Shown here: piece by piece, positions 10,301 to 19,775 of the stretch | How positions within the stretch are numbered: position 1 is the first letter of the stretch | Layout of the letters: every line of letters begins with the position of its first letter | From: Verrucomicrobiota bacterium | GTDB taxonomy: Bacteria > Verrucomicrobiota > Verrucomicrobiia > Verrucomicrobiales > Akkermansiaceae | Direction: 5' to 3' | DNA: 64,000 nt | NCBI GenBank assembly: GCA_026397725.1 | Contig: JAPLUI010000228.1 | Coordinates: forward strand, 1 to 64,000 | The notes under the pieces: model-generated | Told to the model about the DNA's origin: nothing | Seen by the model: only the letters and a program-made list of their open reading frames with translations | The model's database searches: none | Program-made: the position numbers and the translations under genes

Positions 10301-11090
10301 CCAGACCTTGGGACGCAAGGATTTGTTGCAACGCGGGGTGGCCGCCGCACGCTCCGGCGCCGTGTTGATCAACCATCCCTTGCACATCGCCAATGACATC
10401 TATGCCCATCCCAATCTCTACGGGACCGGCTTGGGTCCGGAAAACATCAATCACGAGGGCCACAACCAGTCCGCCATCCGCAGCCATCCATCGTGGGGCG
10501 AATGTTCTGCCGTCTTCACCGGCCTGGCCAACGCGGATCGCCTGATGAACGGCTGTTATGTCAATGCCGGCAAGCTGTCGGGCGTCGGAGTGAACGGCCT
10601 TTGGTGTACCAACGTCTGGTTGATAGGTACCGTGTTGCACATCGAGCTGTCCAGCCAACTCGCCGCCTTGACCAGCCCGTGGACTGCGGATTTCAGAACC
10701 TCCGTCCAAGTGACCGGGCTCCCGCCAGACACGAACTACAGCATCGTCATCAACGATCTGGCACCCGTCAGTTCCAACAAGGCCGGGGATTTGACCATCC
10801 CGTTGGTGGTTCGCGCCGACGGCACGGTGTCACTGGCCGAGCCATACACCTCATGGATCCGCGGCAAACTCACGCCTGCAAACCATGGTCCCGGCCAGGA
10901 CCCCGCCAACGACGGCTATTCCAACCTCGATGAATTCGCTTTCAACGGCGACCCGCTCGGCGGCTCGGACCATGGCAAGGTGTTCGGGTTGACGGAGGAC
11001 AGCGATTGCGACACTGCCAAAAACCTCCTGCTAACAATGGCGGTGCGCTTACCCACGCCACCCTTCAGCGGGCAACCCTCGATCAGTTAG
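7377..11090 (+). CDS. Large secreted protein with alpha/alpha-barrel-like core
   Basis: A 1237-residue protein with an N-terminal signal peptide ending near residue 27 (GTHAS). Residues about 28-205 look like a beta-sandwich of the kind starting LTNGSFE. Residues 215-300 form a second beta domain. The region from about 310 to 1100 is rich in Trp, Tyr and repeated helices (WFLAEMYSVTHTPAYLTGARK, IWAAEGFAALYRATG) in the manner of six-hairpin glycosidases or polysaccharide lyases. No catalytic motif can be pinned down, so a carbohydrate-active role is an inference. It lies 333 bases after the beta-strand repeat gene and six bases before Verru_Chthon A. Confidence 0.7.
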   Translation: MTTRHHLNSLACGLAALLGGSGGTHASVALTNGSFENTGALYSSALGGIHEASGWTNLSGLNIQASSMLGGKEGTAATANGTRLLRLVNDVGDQNPANIGRVAQHLGTMVSGETYTFAADAFGGAEANLAWGATAKFVNEGAANPATTYASQTVDGVAAGTVVPDAFKFSYTAQPADNGLPLWSWLQAKPAGAGQATRGGIDNARLTVTPPAPASAILTFTFGTLGDATITGANITMTVPFGTALTNLAPTFTLSPLATAAPVSGSSRDFTTPQDYVVTSHDGSSTTYHVTITPLSNSLVVRDDGLSLHVDNGLVSLDLTRVNGNLNKTFSAIDSAAQWQPVCSSFVADFTTYPAGNALFNSAVNTKRYRVHEMAASQYAIALASPTRVVVQVTGTHQGAQITETMELRVGDRYFHVKTVAALPANSLDYCMSSYVFNHDGAPEFVHSPTVKKDETRWGNTPAVNQVIGDMAFHSPAVVLQDGGLCVAMVPDLDSINNDKVLSPDARRTQNVPATIYDIPAEADKFSMPTALDLNVTSGLTTKPVFSYGMMDFIVSHHLHYQRVNDTSMIRTLSSSTITYGFDLLLGAQEPSNLGYQKVSRHLWQKYGEPLFQSRAHLALPFEEYVKLVYGVVSQPMPPSVQAPVPGYPDHGVFLDFTMNDQPVCGMVAPLGALGFGDALWNFEFWNPVRDASGMYYWGQKLDLPDLTTRANNIINLALQSPRNDNGLFCLTYLAQSQQWLRGTVSPSAHSLFSKNNDTYDVPAMSKTAAHMLEYYKQCEQDSRIITYLTPYAGWLAEAIDANGRMPSYYTPAMVANDPFPINAQSAASMWFLAEMYSVTHTPAYLTGARKIADYLTQNVVPKQLWMDLEPYYSCGQNPLTFTNDPTQGLAVKGVLSMIWAAEGFAALYRATGAGQYLVTGEQVVDYLSFSQACWHHPYVYTAFPFGGFTADNVDTAGCLDARQCETVKSFLWYGQTLGRKDLLQRGVAAARSGAVLINHPLHIANDIYAHPNLYGTGLGPENINHEGHNQSAIRSHPSWGECSAVFTGLANADRLMNGCYVNAGKLSGVGVNGLWCTNVWLIGTVLHIELSSQLAALTSPWTADFRTSVQVTGLPPDTNYSIVINDLAPVSSNKAGDLTIPLVVRADGTVSLAEPYTSWIRGKLTPANHGPGQDPANDGYSNLDEFAFNGDPLGGSDHGKVFGLTEDSDCDTAKNLLLTMAVRLPTPPFSGQPSIS

Positions 11091-11096
11091 AGCGGG

Positions 11097-14000
11097 ATGT
11101 TGGAAAATCAAGTCAGTGGAACCAATGAGAAGCATGGCATGAGCGGGAGAACGAATCATCGGACCATTGGAGGCATCTTGCGTTGCCAGGAGCGCGGGTT
11201 TGCCTTGGTGATCACGCTTTGCCTGCTGGTGCTGCTTCTCGTGGTGGCCGTCGGCTTGCTCACCTTATCGAGCACCACACTGCGTTCGACCAGCCAGCAG
11301 CAGGCCATGTCCATCGCCAGGGCCAACGCCCAAATGGCGCTCGTGCTGGCGCTCGGCGAACTGCAAAAGGAGTGCGGCCCGGATCGTCGCATCACCGCCA
11401 GTGCCGCGATCTTGGCGAATGACGCCAAAGAGCACGGACCGGATGCGGTGGCATTCGATCCGCGAACTGTTAGTCCGGACTTCGCCAATCCGCACTGGCT
11501 GGGGATCTGGGATTCATGGAACGCGTGGCTCAACGGAACCCGAATCGACAAGACCTATCAGAAGGGCCGGGAATCCCGGTTCCGGCGCTGGCTGGTCTCC
11601 CATCCCGAGCCGGCATCCCTCACCTCTATCAATGCGCCAATGACTGCGGCCAGTGGCACGAAACACGTCGCTGTCGTCGGCAATGGAACCTTGGGCGCGG
11701 ACTCCAACATCTCGGACCATGTCTCGGTGCCGCTCGTCCCGGTAACCGGCCCGTCAACCAGCGGCTATGCCTGGTGGGTGAGCGGCGACAACCAGCGGGC
11801 CCTGGCCAATCACTATATCTCCGATGCCGCGCCCACCGGCAGTCCCGCCGCCGTGGCGCAGCGCCTGGCGGACCAACCGGCGGCCGGGGTTGACTGGCTG
11901 GACGGTCTGCAGCAATACCCGGCCGCCGACAAGAAGTCCCTGGCGAAGTCCATCAGCCTCCCTTCGTTGGGACTTGCCGGCAACGCTGACGCGTTCCGCC
12001 ACTCCCTGACGAAACACTATCACGATCTGACTGCTTTCAGCATCGGGCTGCCGGTCAATGTGCGCGACGGGATGCTGAAGAATGACCTGAACCTCTTGCT
12101 TGAGCAAGCGACTCTGCCGGATGCCTATGGCACTTTTCGCCGGGCCAACTTCAACGGCACGATTGTTCCCATCCGTGCCCATGAAGGCAATCCCGGTCCG
12201 CCGTTCTATCCGCAGGATCTCAATTTCCCCTCGTGGTACAAACTCCATCAGTACTATCAACTGGCGGCTGGCACCGGCGGATACGGTGAGGAAGCGCCGG
12301 AGGATTGTGCGCCGGTCCCCTTTCAAAAGGGGCTGTGGTGGAATGGGAATTCCCCTACCATCAATTTCAACTGGCACATTGAGAATCTCGACTACTTTGG
12401 CTGGGGCCGGACGCCGATTGTGGCCCGGGCGATGCTGGTTTTCAGCTTGCGGCGCACGGCAAACGCCACGAATCCCGCGAACTTCGACTTCAAGATGGGC
12501 TATAATCCGGTGATCGTGTTATGGAATCCGTACAATGTGACGCTTGCCTCGCCGCGGTTGTGGATCCAGATCACGCCGGGCGCGTTGGAGTTCAATGCCT
12601 ATGTGGGCGGCACCGCGAGGGGTTGGCAGCCATTGGCAAGGGCGGATGGCGGATGGGAACTTTTCAACATCTATCCGATGACGGGGCCGGGCCTCGCGGC
12701 CCAGACCGTCCCAATCGTCCTGAAGCCGGGCGAAACCAGGATCTTTTCCGCCCTTGCAAACGCGGTCTCGGCCGCGGATTTCAGATATGTGGAACTCTAC
12801 CCGGGCTATGAGGCGCCGACTGCCAACGGCGGCTTTGACGTGGCCTTGCCGGGCCTGGTGAATTTGCCGGCGGGCACCCGGGTGGAGTTGGCGATGCGGA
12901 TGAGCGACAACAGAAACGATCACGGCGGCGACTATCAGAACTACTGGACGGTGCGCAACGCGCAGACCGGCGAGAGCCAGCGCTACAACGAGATCGCCCT
13001 CAATCCGGTGCTGGATGGAAAGCCGATTCAGATCCTCGAGGATGCGCCCGGCAAGCGCCTGGCGTTCACCACCGACACCAACCGCCTGGTGTTCGCCAAT
13101 TTCCAGTTGGTCCTCAAATCAGGTCAGGACCTCCGCAATCCGGGAGGAGACTACGCGGCGTTCGATGCCCGCGGCAAGAATTTCATCCATTCCAAGCCGT
13201 GGAACAACCGGGCCATGTACGGAGAGCCAACTCCGCGCATGAAGGGAATGGCCCAATACGACCTGCATATCGAAGTGGGCGCGGGAAACCAATTGAACCC
13301 GGATTTCGACAGCAAAACCAATCGGTCTTACATTGCCAGCGCGATTTCGGCGGGCGGCTCGCAGTATCCGGGGCAGACGATGGCGCCCATGACGGAGATT
13401 CCCTTGGTTGCGCCGGTTTCCCTCGCCGGGTTCATGCACTTCCGCCTCAACCCCGGTGACAGCAGGGATTTCGCCTCCGGCCGGCATTTGTGGCAGATCT
13501 CGACCAACGATTCGCTTGGCATTGGTTCCTCATTCGCCAACCCGCTGATTGCCGGATCCGCCATTTACGCCGATGTGCCCGACGCCCAGTGCCGTGGCGG
13601 GCACCTCCAAATGCAGTTGATCCGGGATTGTTATGATCATGTCTTTCTGAACAACGACGCCTTGTGGGATCGCTGGTTTTGTTCCGGCATCACCTCGCAA
13701 CAAAGCCAGGCCTTCGGCTCACGGCAGAGCGCCAAGGAACTCGCCCGCAAATTCCTTGAAGGCACTGCTCCGCTTGCCGGCAGCCATTACCTGCCCAGTC
13801 TCGGCGGCGGCCAAACCGCCAGCCAGACGCTGGCAGCTTTGTTTTCCGGTACCAGTCCTACCCCGACGGCCCACAAAACCATTGCCAAACATCTCATCGT
13901 GCAGGGGGCCTTCAATGTGAATTCAACGGCTGTTGACGCGTGGAAGACCATGCTTGCAGGACTGCGTGACAGTGAAATTCGTTATGTCGATCCGGAATCA

Positions 14001-14711
14001 GGCACGATCAAAACAACATCCGCTCCCGCTGACAAAGTCGTCCTATCACGCTTTGCCCTTCCCAACTATCCAAAGGAAGGAACCCATGCCGGAGACCCGG
14101 CGAGCTGGGGTGGCGTGCGCTTGCTGACCCATGAGCAAATCGACCGGCTTGCCCGCGAATGCGTCAGGCAGGTGAGGCTCAGAGGCCCCTTCCTCAACAT
14201 GGCGGATTTCATCAACCGCCGGCTTGACACCGGGCAAACCGGGCTCTGCGGCGCCTTGCAGGCGGCCATCGATTGGGATGAATTCAATGGCAATTCTCCA
14301 GCGGCCGGCGAGGACTCCATCAACGGCCGCTATAAGGGCGCCGGAGACATGATCACGCAGTCCCAGATTTCCTCTTGGGGCCTGAACTTTCCTGCTGCGG
14401 GAGTCGGTTCCCGCTGGACCGGCATCCCGGGATATGTGACCCAGGCGGACCTGCTCAAGCGCATCGGCAACATGCTCTGTGTGCGGGATGACACCTTCCG
14501 GATTCGGAGTTATGGTGAGGCCCGCGATTCCCATGGCAATGTGACTGCCAGAGCTTGGGGTGAGGCCACCGTGTTTCGCACACTGGACTATCTTGATGCC
14601 AAGGACCAGGCGGACACCCCGTTCGCAAACCTCACCCGCAACACTAACAAGACCTTCGGACGGCGATTCAAAGTGCTATCATTCCGCTGGTTGCAACCGG
14701 ACGAAATCTGA
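11097..14711 (+). CDS. Verru_Chthon cassette protein A
   Basis: A 1204-residue protein. Near the N terminus is a pilin-like or PilX-like segment (ERGFALVITLCLLVLLLVVA, about residues 37-56) followed by helical sequence with ALGELQKECGPDRR. This is the hallmark of TIGR02600, Verru_Chthon cassette protein A, known only from Verrucomicrobia and relatives. The family's role is unknown; the N terminus suggests handling by a type II secretion or type IV pilus-like system. Partners B, C and D are not recognisable here. The gene follows the previous one after six bases and is followed after two bases by a small exported protein, so the three are probably one operon. An internal ATG at 11139 is an alternative start. 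Confidence 0.85.
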   Translation: MLENQVSGTNEKHGMSGRTNHRTIGGILRCQERGFALVITLCLLVLLLVVAVGLLTLSSTTLRSTSQQQAMSIARANAQMALVLALGELQKECGPDRRITASAAILANDAKEHGPDAVAFDPRTVSPDFANPHWLGIWDSWNAWLNGTRIDKTYQKGRESRFRRWLVSHPEPASLTSINAPMTAASGTKHVAVVGNGTLGADSNISDHVSVPLVPVTGPSTSGYAWWVSGDNQRALANHYISDAAPTGSPAAVAQRLADQPAAGVDWLDGLQQYPAADKKSLAKSISLPSLGLAGNADAFRHSLTKHYHDLTAFSIGLPVNVRDGMLKNDLNLLLEQATLPDAYGTFRRANFNGTIVPIRAHEGNPGPPFYPQDLNFPSWYKLHQYYQLAAGTGGYGEEAPEDCAPVPFQKGLWWNGNSPTINFNWHIENLDYFGWGRTPIVARAMLVFSLRRTANATNPANFDFKMGYNPVIVLWNPYNVTLASPRLWIQITPGALEFNAYVGGTARGWQPLARADGGWELFNIYPMTGPGLAAQTVPIVLKPGETRIFSALANAVSAADFRYVELYPGYEAPTANGGFDVALPGLVNLPAGTRVELAMRMSDNRNDHGGDYQNYWTVRNAQTGESQRYNEIALNPVLDGKPIQILEDAPGKRLAFTTDTNRLVFANFQLVLKSGQDLRNPGGDYAAFDARGKNFIHSKPWNNRAMYGEPTPRMKGMAQYDLHIEVGAGNQLNPDFDSKTNRSYIASAISAGGSQYPGQTMAPMTEIPLVAPVSLAGFMHFRLNPGDSRDFASGRHLWQISTNDSLGIGSSFANPLIAGSAIYADVPDAQCRGGHLQMQLIRDCYDHVFLNNDALWDRWFCSGITSQQSQAFGSRQSAKELARKFLEGTAPLAGSHYLPSLGGGQTASQTLAALFSGTSPTPTAHKTIAKHLIVQGAFNVNSTAVDAWKTMLAGLRDSEIRYVDPESGTIKTTSAPADKVVLSRFALPNYPKEGTHAGDPASWGGVRLLTHEQIDRLARECVRQVRLRGPFLNMADFINRRLDTGQTGLCGALQAAIDWDEFNGNSPAAGEDSINGRYKGAGDMITQSQISSWGLNFPAAGVGSRWTGIPGYVTQADLLKRIGNMLCVRDDTFRIRSYGEARDSHGNVTARAWGEATVFRTLDYLDAKDQADTPFANLTRNTNKTFGRRFKVLSFRWLQPDEI

Positions 14712-14713
14712 TC

Positions 14714-15421
14714 ATGTCATTTCCGAAATACTTCCCGCTTCCCGCGCTCGCCTGGCTGTCGCTCGGGTTGCTGGTGCCTGCCGGATTGTTCGCCCAGGAG
14801 GCCAACAAGAAGATCAGAATCTGTGTCTGCGCCGTGGATATCGCGGGTGATTTGAGCACCCTCCATCTGGCTTCCGGTGGCAAGCCCGCCGCCAAGACAG
14901 TCAAGTGGCTGGATATTCCCCTCAACGTGTTCACGGTGTCACAGCCCATCGAGGTGGAAGGCCCGCGCATGCTGAACTTCCTGGCTGCCGCCACCCCGGA
15001 CACCCAACCGGTCGCCAGCGTCAGGCTTCCCGGTGACGCCAGTAGTTATCTATTGGTCTTCGTGCCTAACAAGGAAGCGAATGGCTATCGAGTCATTCCC
15101 ATTGCCGACCATGCTTTCCCCTACGGGTCGTTTTTTCTGGTGAATTGCAGCAAGACCCGGCTGGCAGTGAACATTGCGGAGCAGAAGAGACTTCTCAAGC
15201 CGGGCGAGCAAGCCAATGTCCCCGGCGCGAACGGCAAATCACAAGATGTCAGCATCCATGCGTCGATCAATGACCAGGTCCGCTTGATCCGCTCCACCAG
15301 ATGGCAGCTTGACGATAACCAGCGGGAAGTGGTCCTGTTCTATGACCAGCCGGGTACCGATCTGGTCCGCAGCAAACACATCGTGGCCACGCGCGCCACC
15401 GAGCCGAAGCCCGGGAAATAA
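14714..15421 (+). CDS. Small exported protein of unknown function
   Basis: 235 residues with a clear signal peptide (LAWLSLGLLVPAGLFAQEA, cleavage near residue 28), then a soluble, beta-rich domain without Cys pairs or catalytic motifs. It starts two bases after Verru_Chthon A stops, so it is probably co-translated. Small exported partners next to Verru_Chthon A genes are expected from the context, but I cannot name a family. Confidence 0.7.
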   Translation: MSFPKYFPLPALAWLSLGLLVPAGLFAQEANKKIRICVCAVDIAGDLSTLHLASGGKPAAKTVKWLDIPLNVFTVSQPIEVEGPRMLNFLAAATPDTQPVASVRLPGDASSYLLVFVPNKEANGYRVIPIADHAFPYGSFFLVNCSKTRLAVNIAEQKRLLKPGEQANVPGANGKSQDVSIHASINDQVRLIRSTRWQLDDNQREVVLFYDQPGTDLVRSKHIVATRATEPKPGK

Positions 15422-15554
15422 TCCGTGGTCGGTTTTCGAGCTTGATGGTGCCGCGCGAACGTGCTTGCCCACCGCATGGGCAAAAAATGCCCTTCACTTA
15501 CGTGGAGGTCCAATCCTTGAACACCTCAAGACGCTCACCTTGGGAGACCCGCGT

Positions 15555-15700
15555 CCCTGGCTTTCAAGCTGGATCAGGCGGCCCTCGACACGCTCACCTT
15601 CGGTTATTCCGATGTTGCCATTCTCGATGAAATCCGTTTGGGGGCCACGTACGCCGACGTGACCGGCCAGGCGGCGACGCCGGACGCTAACAGCAAATGA
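15555..15700 (+). pseudogene. 3' remnant of a LamG-like secreted protein gene
   Basis: A frame without any ATG reads ALDTLTFGYSDVAILDEI then RLGATYADVTG and ends at TGA 15698-15700. This resembles the last strands of a concanavalin-like (LamG) domain as found at the C terminus of secreted proteins in this phylum. The upstream part of the gene is missing, so it is a deletion remnant. Confidence 0.5.
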
Positions 15701-15995
15701 AAGACTCCATCATCAAAGGCACTCGCCGTTTCATGGGCGGGATCGCACCTCATGTGATCCAGCAGCGTGACGAATCTCTCAAGTCTTGCGGTGCGGCGGA
15801 GGATGGCGGGCATGGAATGACTTTTCGCGATTGCTCAGGACCGCATTTCTTGGTTCTTCATCAGCCAAACGGCGGCCCTGAACGGACGCATTTTTTCAGG
15901 CTGAAGGCGGACGACGATTGACTGGTGTTGGCCGGCGAATATAGTGCGGCCAACACGCCCGAATTCATCAAGGGAACGGGTGTTCTGAGAAACCA
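15701..15995. other. Intergenic stretch, no gene seen
   Basis: Short frames cross this stretch but none looks coding. It holds the upstream region of the sensor kinase gene; no clear operator palindrome was found. Confidence 0.4.
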
Positions 15996-18900
15996 GTGAA
16001 TCACCGGAATTACAAGACAGCGAATTCTCACCTCCCCTGGCGCCGGCTCGCGTGCCTGGTGACGGTGTTGGCTGTGCTCGCACCGCTGGTTTCGGCGCGG
16101 CCGTCCTGGTTCATTCGCAATTGGCAGTCCGACGAGGGATTGCCGGATAATACGGTGATGGGGATCACCCAATCGCCCGACGGCTTCCTGTGGGTGGCCA
16201 CCAAGACGGGCTTGGTGCGGTTCGACGGCGTGCTGTTCCGACCGTGGCCAGTGACGCCGGAGGGAGTTCAGACGGGCGGCTGCAAGGACCTGTTAGCCGA
16301 CCGGCGCGGGCGCATCTGGGTTGCGAAGGATCACGGGGTGGTGGTGTGCGTGGACCAGGGGCACACGACGACGGTGGTCGGCACCGAACACGCTGCGGGG
16401 GACCTTGGAAAACGGATCATGGTCGAAGACGCCGAAGGTGCCGTGTGGGTGGCCTACGACGGCGGCGAGGTCTTGCGCATTCAGGACGGACAGGTGCGTG
16501 CTTTCGTCGAGGCGGACGGCTTGCCCGCTGGTGCCCTCTGCCAGTTGGCGCTGGATGGCATGGGGCTGCTGTGGTTTGCCCGGGGGGATCGGGTGGGAGT
16601 CTATCGGGATGGGAAATTCCGCCCGCCGCAGGAGTTGCCGGCCCGGTTCATCACCGGTTGCCGCGCAGGAGGGATCTGGAGTTACAAGGACGGGCAAGTC
16701 TGGAGGTACAACGAGGGTGGGGCCCCGGTCAAGCTGGGCGCGTTGCCGGTCGGTACGCCCTTGGTAACCCCGACGGCATTTCACGAAGATCGTGACGGCT
16801 TCCTGTGGCTCGGCACGAGGGAGGCGGGGCTGTTCCGCTTCGATCACGCGGGAGTGCCAACCGCAGCCATGCCCCAACAAACCATCCTCACCCTGATGGA
16901 CGACCGGGAGGGAAATTTGTGGGTCGGCACGCGCGGTGGCGGCTTGAGCCAATTGAAGCCCGGTGTCGTGGAGCTGCTGGCCATCAGTTCCGCCACCCCG
17001 TTGACACCGGTGGGGTCCATCTGTCAGGATCCCGCCGGGCTGTTGTGGGCGGTCCTCTGGCCTAACGGGGAAGTCTTGCGGAGCACAGGCCAGGGCTGGA
17101 CTCCCTTGTCGGCCAAAGATGGATGGTCCGTTCCCTTCGCCCAATGCGTGGCCGCGGATGCCCAAGGCGGCGTCTGGGCCGGCACGAGTTACAATGGCTT
17201 GTTCCATTGGCAAAACGGGGCGGTTACCGCCAGCCTCAGCGCAGAGAACGGCTTGGGCGTCAACTCGAACGGCACGGCCGGCAACCAGGTCAACGCGCTG
17301 CTGACGACCGTCTCCGGCGAGGTTTGGATTGGCCCCGAAGGGCCCGATGTGCCACGGCAGGTCTTGCAATGCCGGCACGCCGGGCAGCTCGAAACTTTCC
17401 ATCTGCCCCTCGGCAGCGGGCCGGTGGTCGCCCTGGCCATTGACGCCGCCGGCGACTGCTGGGCGGCGACCGCCAGGGGTCTGCTGCTGCGGGTGCGCGA
17501 CAAGGTCCTGACGAACGAAACCGGGCGCACGTTCGCGCAGGCGGGCGCGATCCGCTGTTTGTTAGGCACGCCGGACGGCAGTTTGTGGATCGGCTATGGC
17601 GGCCAGGGCCTGGGGCGGCTCAAAGCCGGCCGCTTCAGCCACTGCCGGATGGAGCACGGGCTGCACGACGACTATCTCTCTAACATCCTACCGGACGGGC
17701 ACGGCCGGTTGTGGTTTGCGGGCAACCGTGGCATTTTCAGCGTGCGCGAAAAGGAGTTGGATGACTTCGCGGACGGGCGGACCACGCGGATCTGGTCGGT
17801 GGCCTACGGGCGGAACGATGGATTGGCGCAGTTGCAGGCCAGTTCCGACGCCTGGCCGGGCGCGCAGCGCGGCACCGATGGCCGCTTGTTCTTCGCGATG
17901 CAGTCCGGGGTGGCCGTCGTGGATGCGGACAACCTCAAAGAGAACCTGCAGCCGCCGCCAGTGGTGATTGAACGGGTGACGGCCAACGGCAAAATCGTGG
18001 CGGCCTACGGGGCGGGTGGGACACCGGCATCCTCAAATTCCACCGCGCCACTCGAACTGGGCCAAGGCGATGCGCACCTGCGCCTCGCACCCGGCCAGCG
18101 GCAACAAGTCGAGTTTGATTTCACGGCGTTGACGTTCACGAAACCGGCGAGCGTCGGGTTCAAGTACCGGCTGCACGACCTGGACGCGGATTGGTTAGAT
18201 GCCGGCCCGCGGCGGGTGGCCACCTATGCGCAAGTCCCGCCCGGGCGCTATCGTTTTCAAGTGCTCGCTTGCAACAGCGATGGCGTTTGGAACGAAACCG
18301 GCGCGGCGCTGGAACTGACCGCCGTGCCGTATTGGTGGGAGACGGCTTGGTTTCGCGTGGCCGGTCCGCTGACGGCCGCCGGGCTGTTGTCCGCCGCGAT
18401 CCTGTTAGGTTGGCGGCGGCGCCACCGGCGCCAGATCGAGCGTCTCGAGATGCAGCAGGCCACGGAACGCGAGCGCGCCCGCATTGCCCGCGACATTCAC
18501 GACGATCTCGGCGCAACCTTGACACAGATTGTCATGTTGAGTGATGCGACCGGCGCGGTCGGGCCGCCACCCGCGGGCTCTCTGGGGAAAATCCACCAGG
18601 TGGCGCTGGCCATGACGCAGACGATGGATGAAATCGTGTGGGCGGTCAATCCGCGCCACGACCGCTTCGACCAACTGGCGATGTATCTGGATGCTTACGC
18701 GCAGGAATATCTCGATGCGACCGGTCTGAAGTCGCGCGTGGATTTCCCGAGTCCGTTGCCGCGCCGGTTGATCTCCGCCCAGGTGCGGCACAACCTGTTT
18801 CTCGCGTTCAAGGAGGCGCTCAACAATCTCGTCCGCCATGCCGGCGCACGGCAGGTGCGGATCTGCCTGACGGTGCAGCCGGGTGGATTTTCCTTGAGTG

Positions 18901-19076
18901 TCGAGGATGACGGCGTAGGCTTCAGCGTCGATCCGTCCGCGGCTCCCCGCGCCGACGCCGGCAACGGCCTGGCGAACATGCGTGCGCGGTTGACTGCGGT
19001 GGGTGGGCACTGTACGGTGGACAGTGTGCCGGGTCGCGGCACGCGGGTGGTGTTTGACTTACCCTGGGAGCCCTGA
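15996..19076 (+). CDS. Reg_prop/Y_Y_Y sensor histidine kinase
   Basis: A 1026-residue membrane sensor kinase. Residues 1-35 are an export signal. About 40-650 contain repeated blades such as DGFLWVATKTGLVRFDG, typical of Reg_prop periplasmic beta-propellers. About 696-775 form a Y_Y_Y domain (YRFQVLACNSDGVW). A membrane helix lies near 782-805. The HisKA_3 dimer domain has its phospho-acceptor at His835 in ARDIHDDLG, and an HATPase_c domain with DDGVGF and GNGLANM completes the protein. Kinases of this build sense oligosaccharides or related ligands in Bacteroidota and PVC bacteria. The response regulator gene begins three bases downstream. Confidence 0.92.
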   Translation: MNHRNYKTANSHLPWRRLACLVTVLAVLAPLVSARPSWFIRNWQSDEGLPDNTVMGITQSPDGFLWVATKTGLVRFDGVLFRPWPVTPEGVQTGGCKDLLADRRGRIWVAKDHGVVVCVDQGHTTTVVGTEHAAGDLGKRIMVEDAEGAVWVAYDGGEVLRIQDGQVRAFVEADGLPAGALCQLALDGMGLLWFARGDRVGVYRDGKFRPPQELPARFITGCRAGGIWSYKDGQVWRYNEGGAPVKLGALPVGTPLVTPTAFHEDRDGFLWLGTREAGLFRFDHAGVPTAAMPQQTILTLMDDREGNLWVGTRGGGLSQLKPGVVELLAISSATPLTPVGSICQDPAGLLWAVLWPNGEVLRSTGQGWTPLSAKDGWSVPFAQCVAADAQGGVWAGTSYNGLFHWQNGAVTASLSAENGLGVNSNGTAGNQVNALLTTVSGEVWIGPEGPDVPRQVLQCRHAGQLETFHLPLGSGPVVALAIDAAGDCWAATARGLLLRVRDKVLTNETGRTFAQAGAIRCLLGTPDGSLWIGYGGQGLGRLKAGRFSHCRMEHGLHDDYLSNILPDGHGRLWFAGNRGIFSVREKELDDFADGRTTRIWSVAYGRNDGLAQLQASSDAWPGAQRGTDGRLFFAMQSGVAVVDADNLKENLQPPPVVIERVTANGKIVAAYGAGGTPASSNSTAPLELGQGDAHLRLAPGQRQQVEFDFTALTFTKPASVGFKYRLHDLDADWLDAGPRRVATYAQVPPGRYRFQVLACNSDGVWNETGAALELTAVPYWWETAWFRVAGPLTAAGLLSAAILLGWRRRHRRQIERLEMQQATERERARIARDIHDDLGATLTQIVMLSDATGAVGPPPAGSLGKIHQVALAMTQTMDEIVWAVNPRHDRFDQLAMYLDAYAQEYLDATGLKSRVDFPSPLPRRLISAQVRHNLFLAFKEALNNLVRHAGARQVRICLTVQPGGFSLSVEDDGVGFSVDPSAAPRADAGNGLANMRARLTAVGGHCTVDSVPGRGTRVVFDLPWEP

Positions 19077-19079
19077 ACC

Positions 19080-19724
19080 ATGAAAATCCTCGTTTCAATC
19101 GTTGAAGATCACGCGGCGCTGCGCCAGATCATGGCCGAGTGGATCGGCCAGGCACCGGACATGAAACTCGGGCGCACCTATCCGGACGCCGAATCCGCGC
19201 TGGCCGACCTGCCCCAACACCCCGCCGACGTGGTGTTGATGGACATCAACCTGCCCGGGCTCAGCGGCATCGAGTGCGTGCGGCACTTGAAGCCGCTGCT
19301 CCCGGCCACGCAGTTTGTGATGGTGACGGTGTACATGGATGCCGACCGGATCTTCAAGGCGCTGGCGGCCGGCGCGACCGGCTATCTCTTGAAACGATCC
19401 TCTCACACGGAACTCCTGCAGGCCATCCGCGAGGTCGCCGCCGGCGGCTCGCCGATGAGTCGCAACATCGCCCGCCTCATCGTCGAAAAGTTTCACGCCG
19501 TGCCGACCCAGTCGCCGGACGTGGAGCGGCTCAGCGACCGGGAGCTGGACGTGCTGCGCTTGCTCGCCCGCGGCCAGGTGTACAAGGAAATCGCGGCCGG
19601 GTTGAACCTCAGTTTTCACACCGTCCATACCCTGGTCCGCCGCATCTACGAGAAGCTCCACGTCCACACCCGGCGCGAAGCGGTGGCCCGCTTCCATCAA
19701 GCCAACCAGCCGCACCCCGCCTAG
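19080..19724 (+). CDS. NarL/FixJ-type response regulator
   Basis: 214 residues: an N-terminal receiver domain (acidic pair in VEDHAAL, phospho-acceptor Asp55 in VVLMDINLPG, Lys in GYLLK) followed by a LuxR-type helix-turn-helix (LSDRELDVLRLLARG, HTVHTLVRRIYEKL). It is the cognate regulator of the Reg_prop kinase immediately upstream. Its target genes cannot be read from the sequence; the exported-protein cluster just upstream is one candidate. Confidence 0.94.
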   Translation: MKILVSIVEDHAALRQIMAEWIGQAPDMKLGRTYPDAESALADLPQHPADVVLMDINLPGLSGIECVRHLKPLLPATQFVMVTVYMDADRIFKALAAGATGYLLKRSSHTELLQAIREVAAGGSPMSRNIARLIVEKFHAVPTQSPDVERLSDRELDVLRLLARGQVYKEIAAGLNLSFHTVHTLVRRIYEKLHVHTRREAVARFHQANQPHPA

Positions 19725-19775
19725 ACATTTTTTGGGAAGGCGCATGACGGGGGCGGTGAAGAGGGTGATTTAGGT

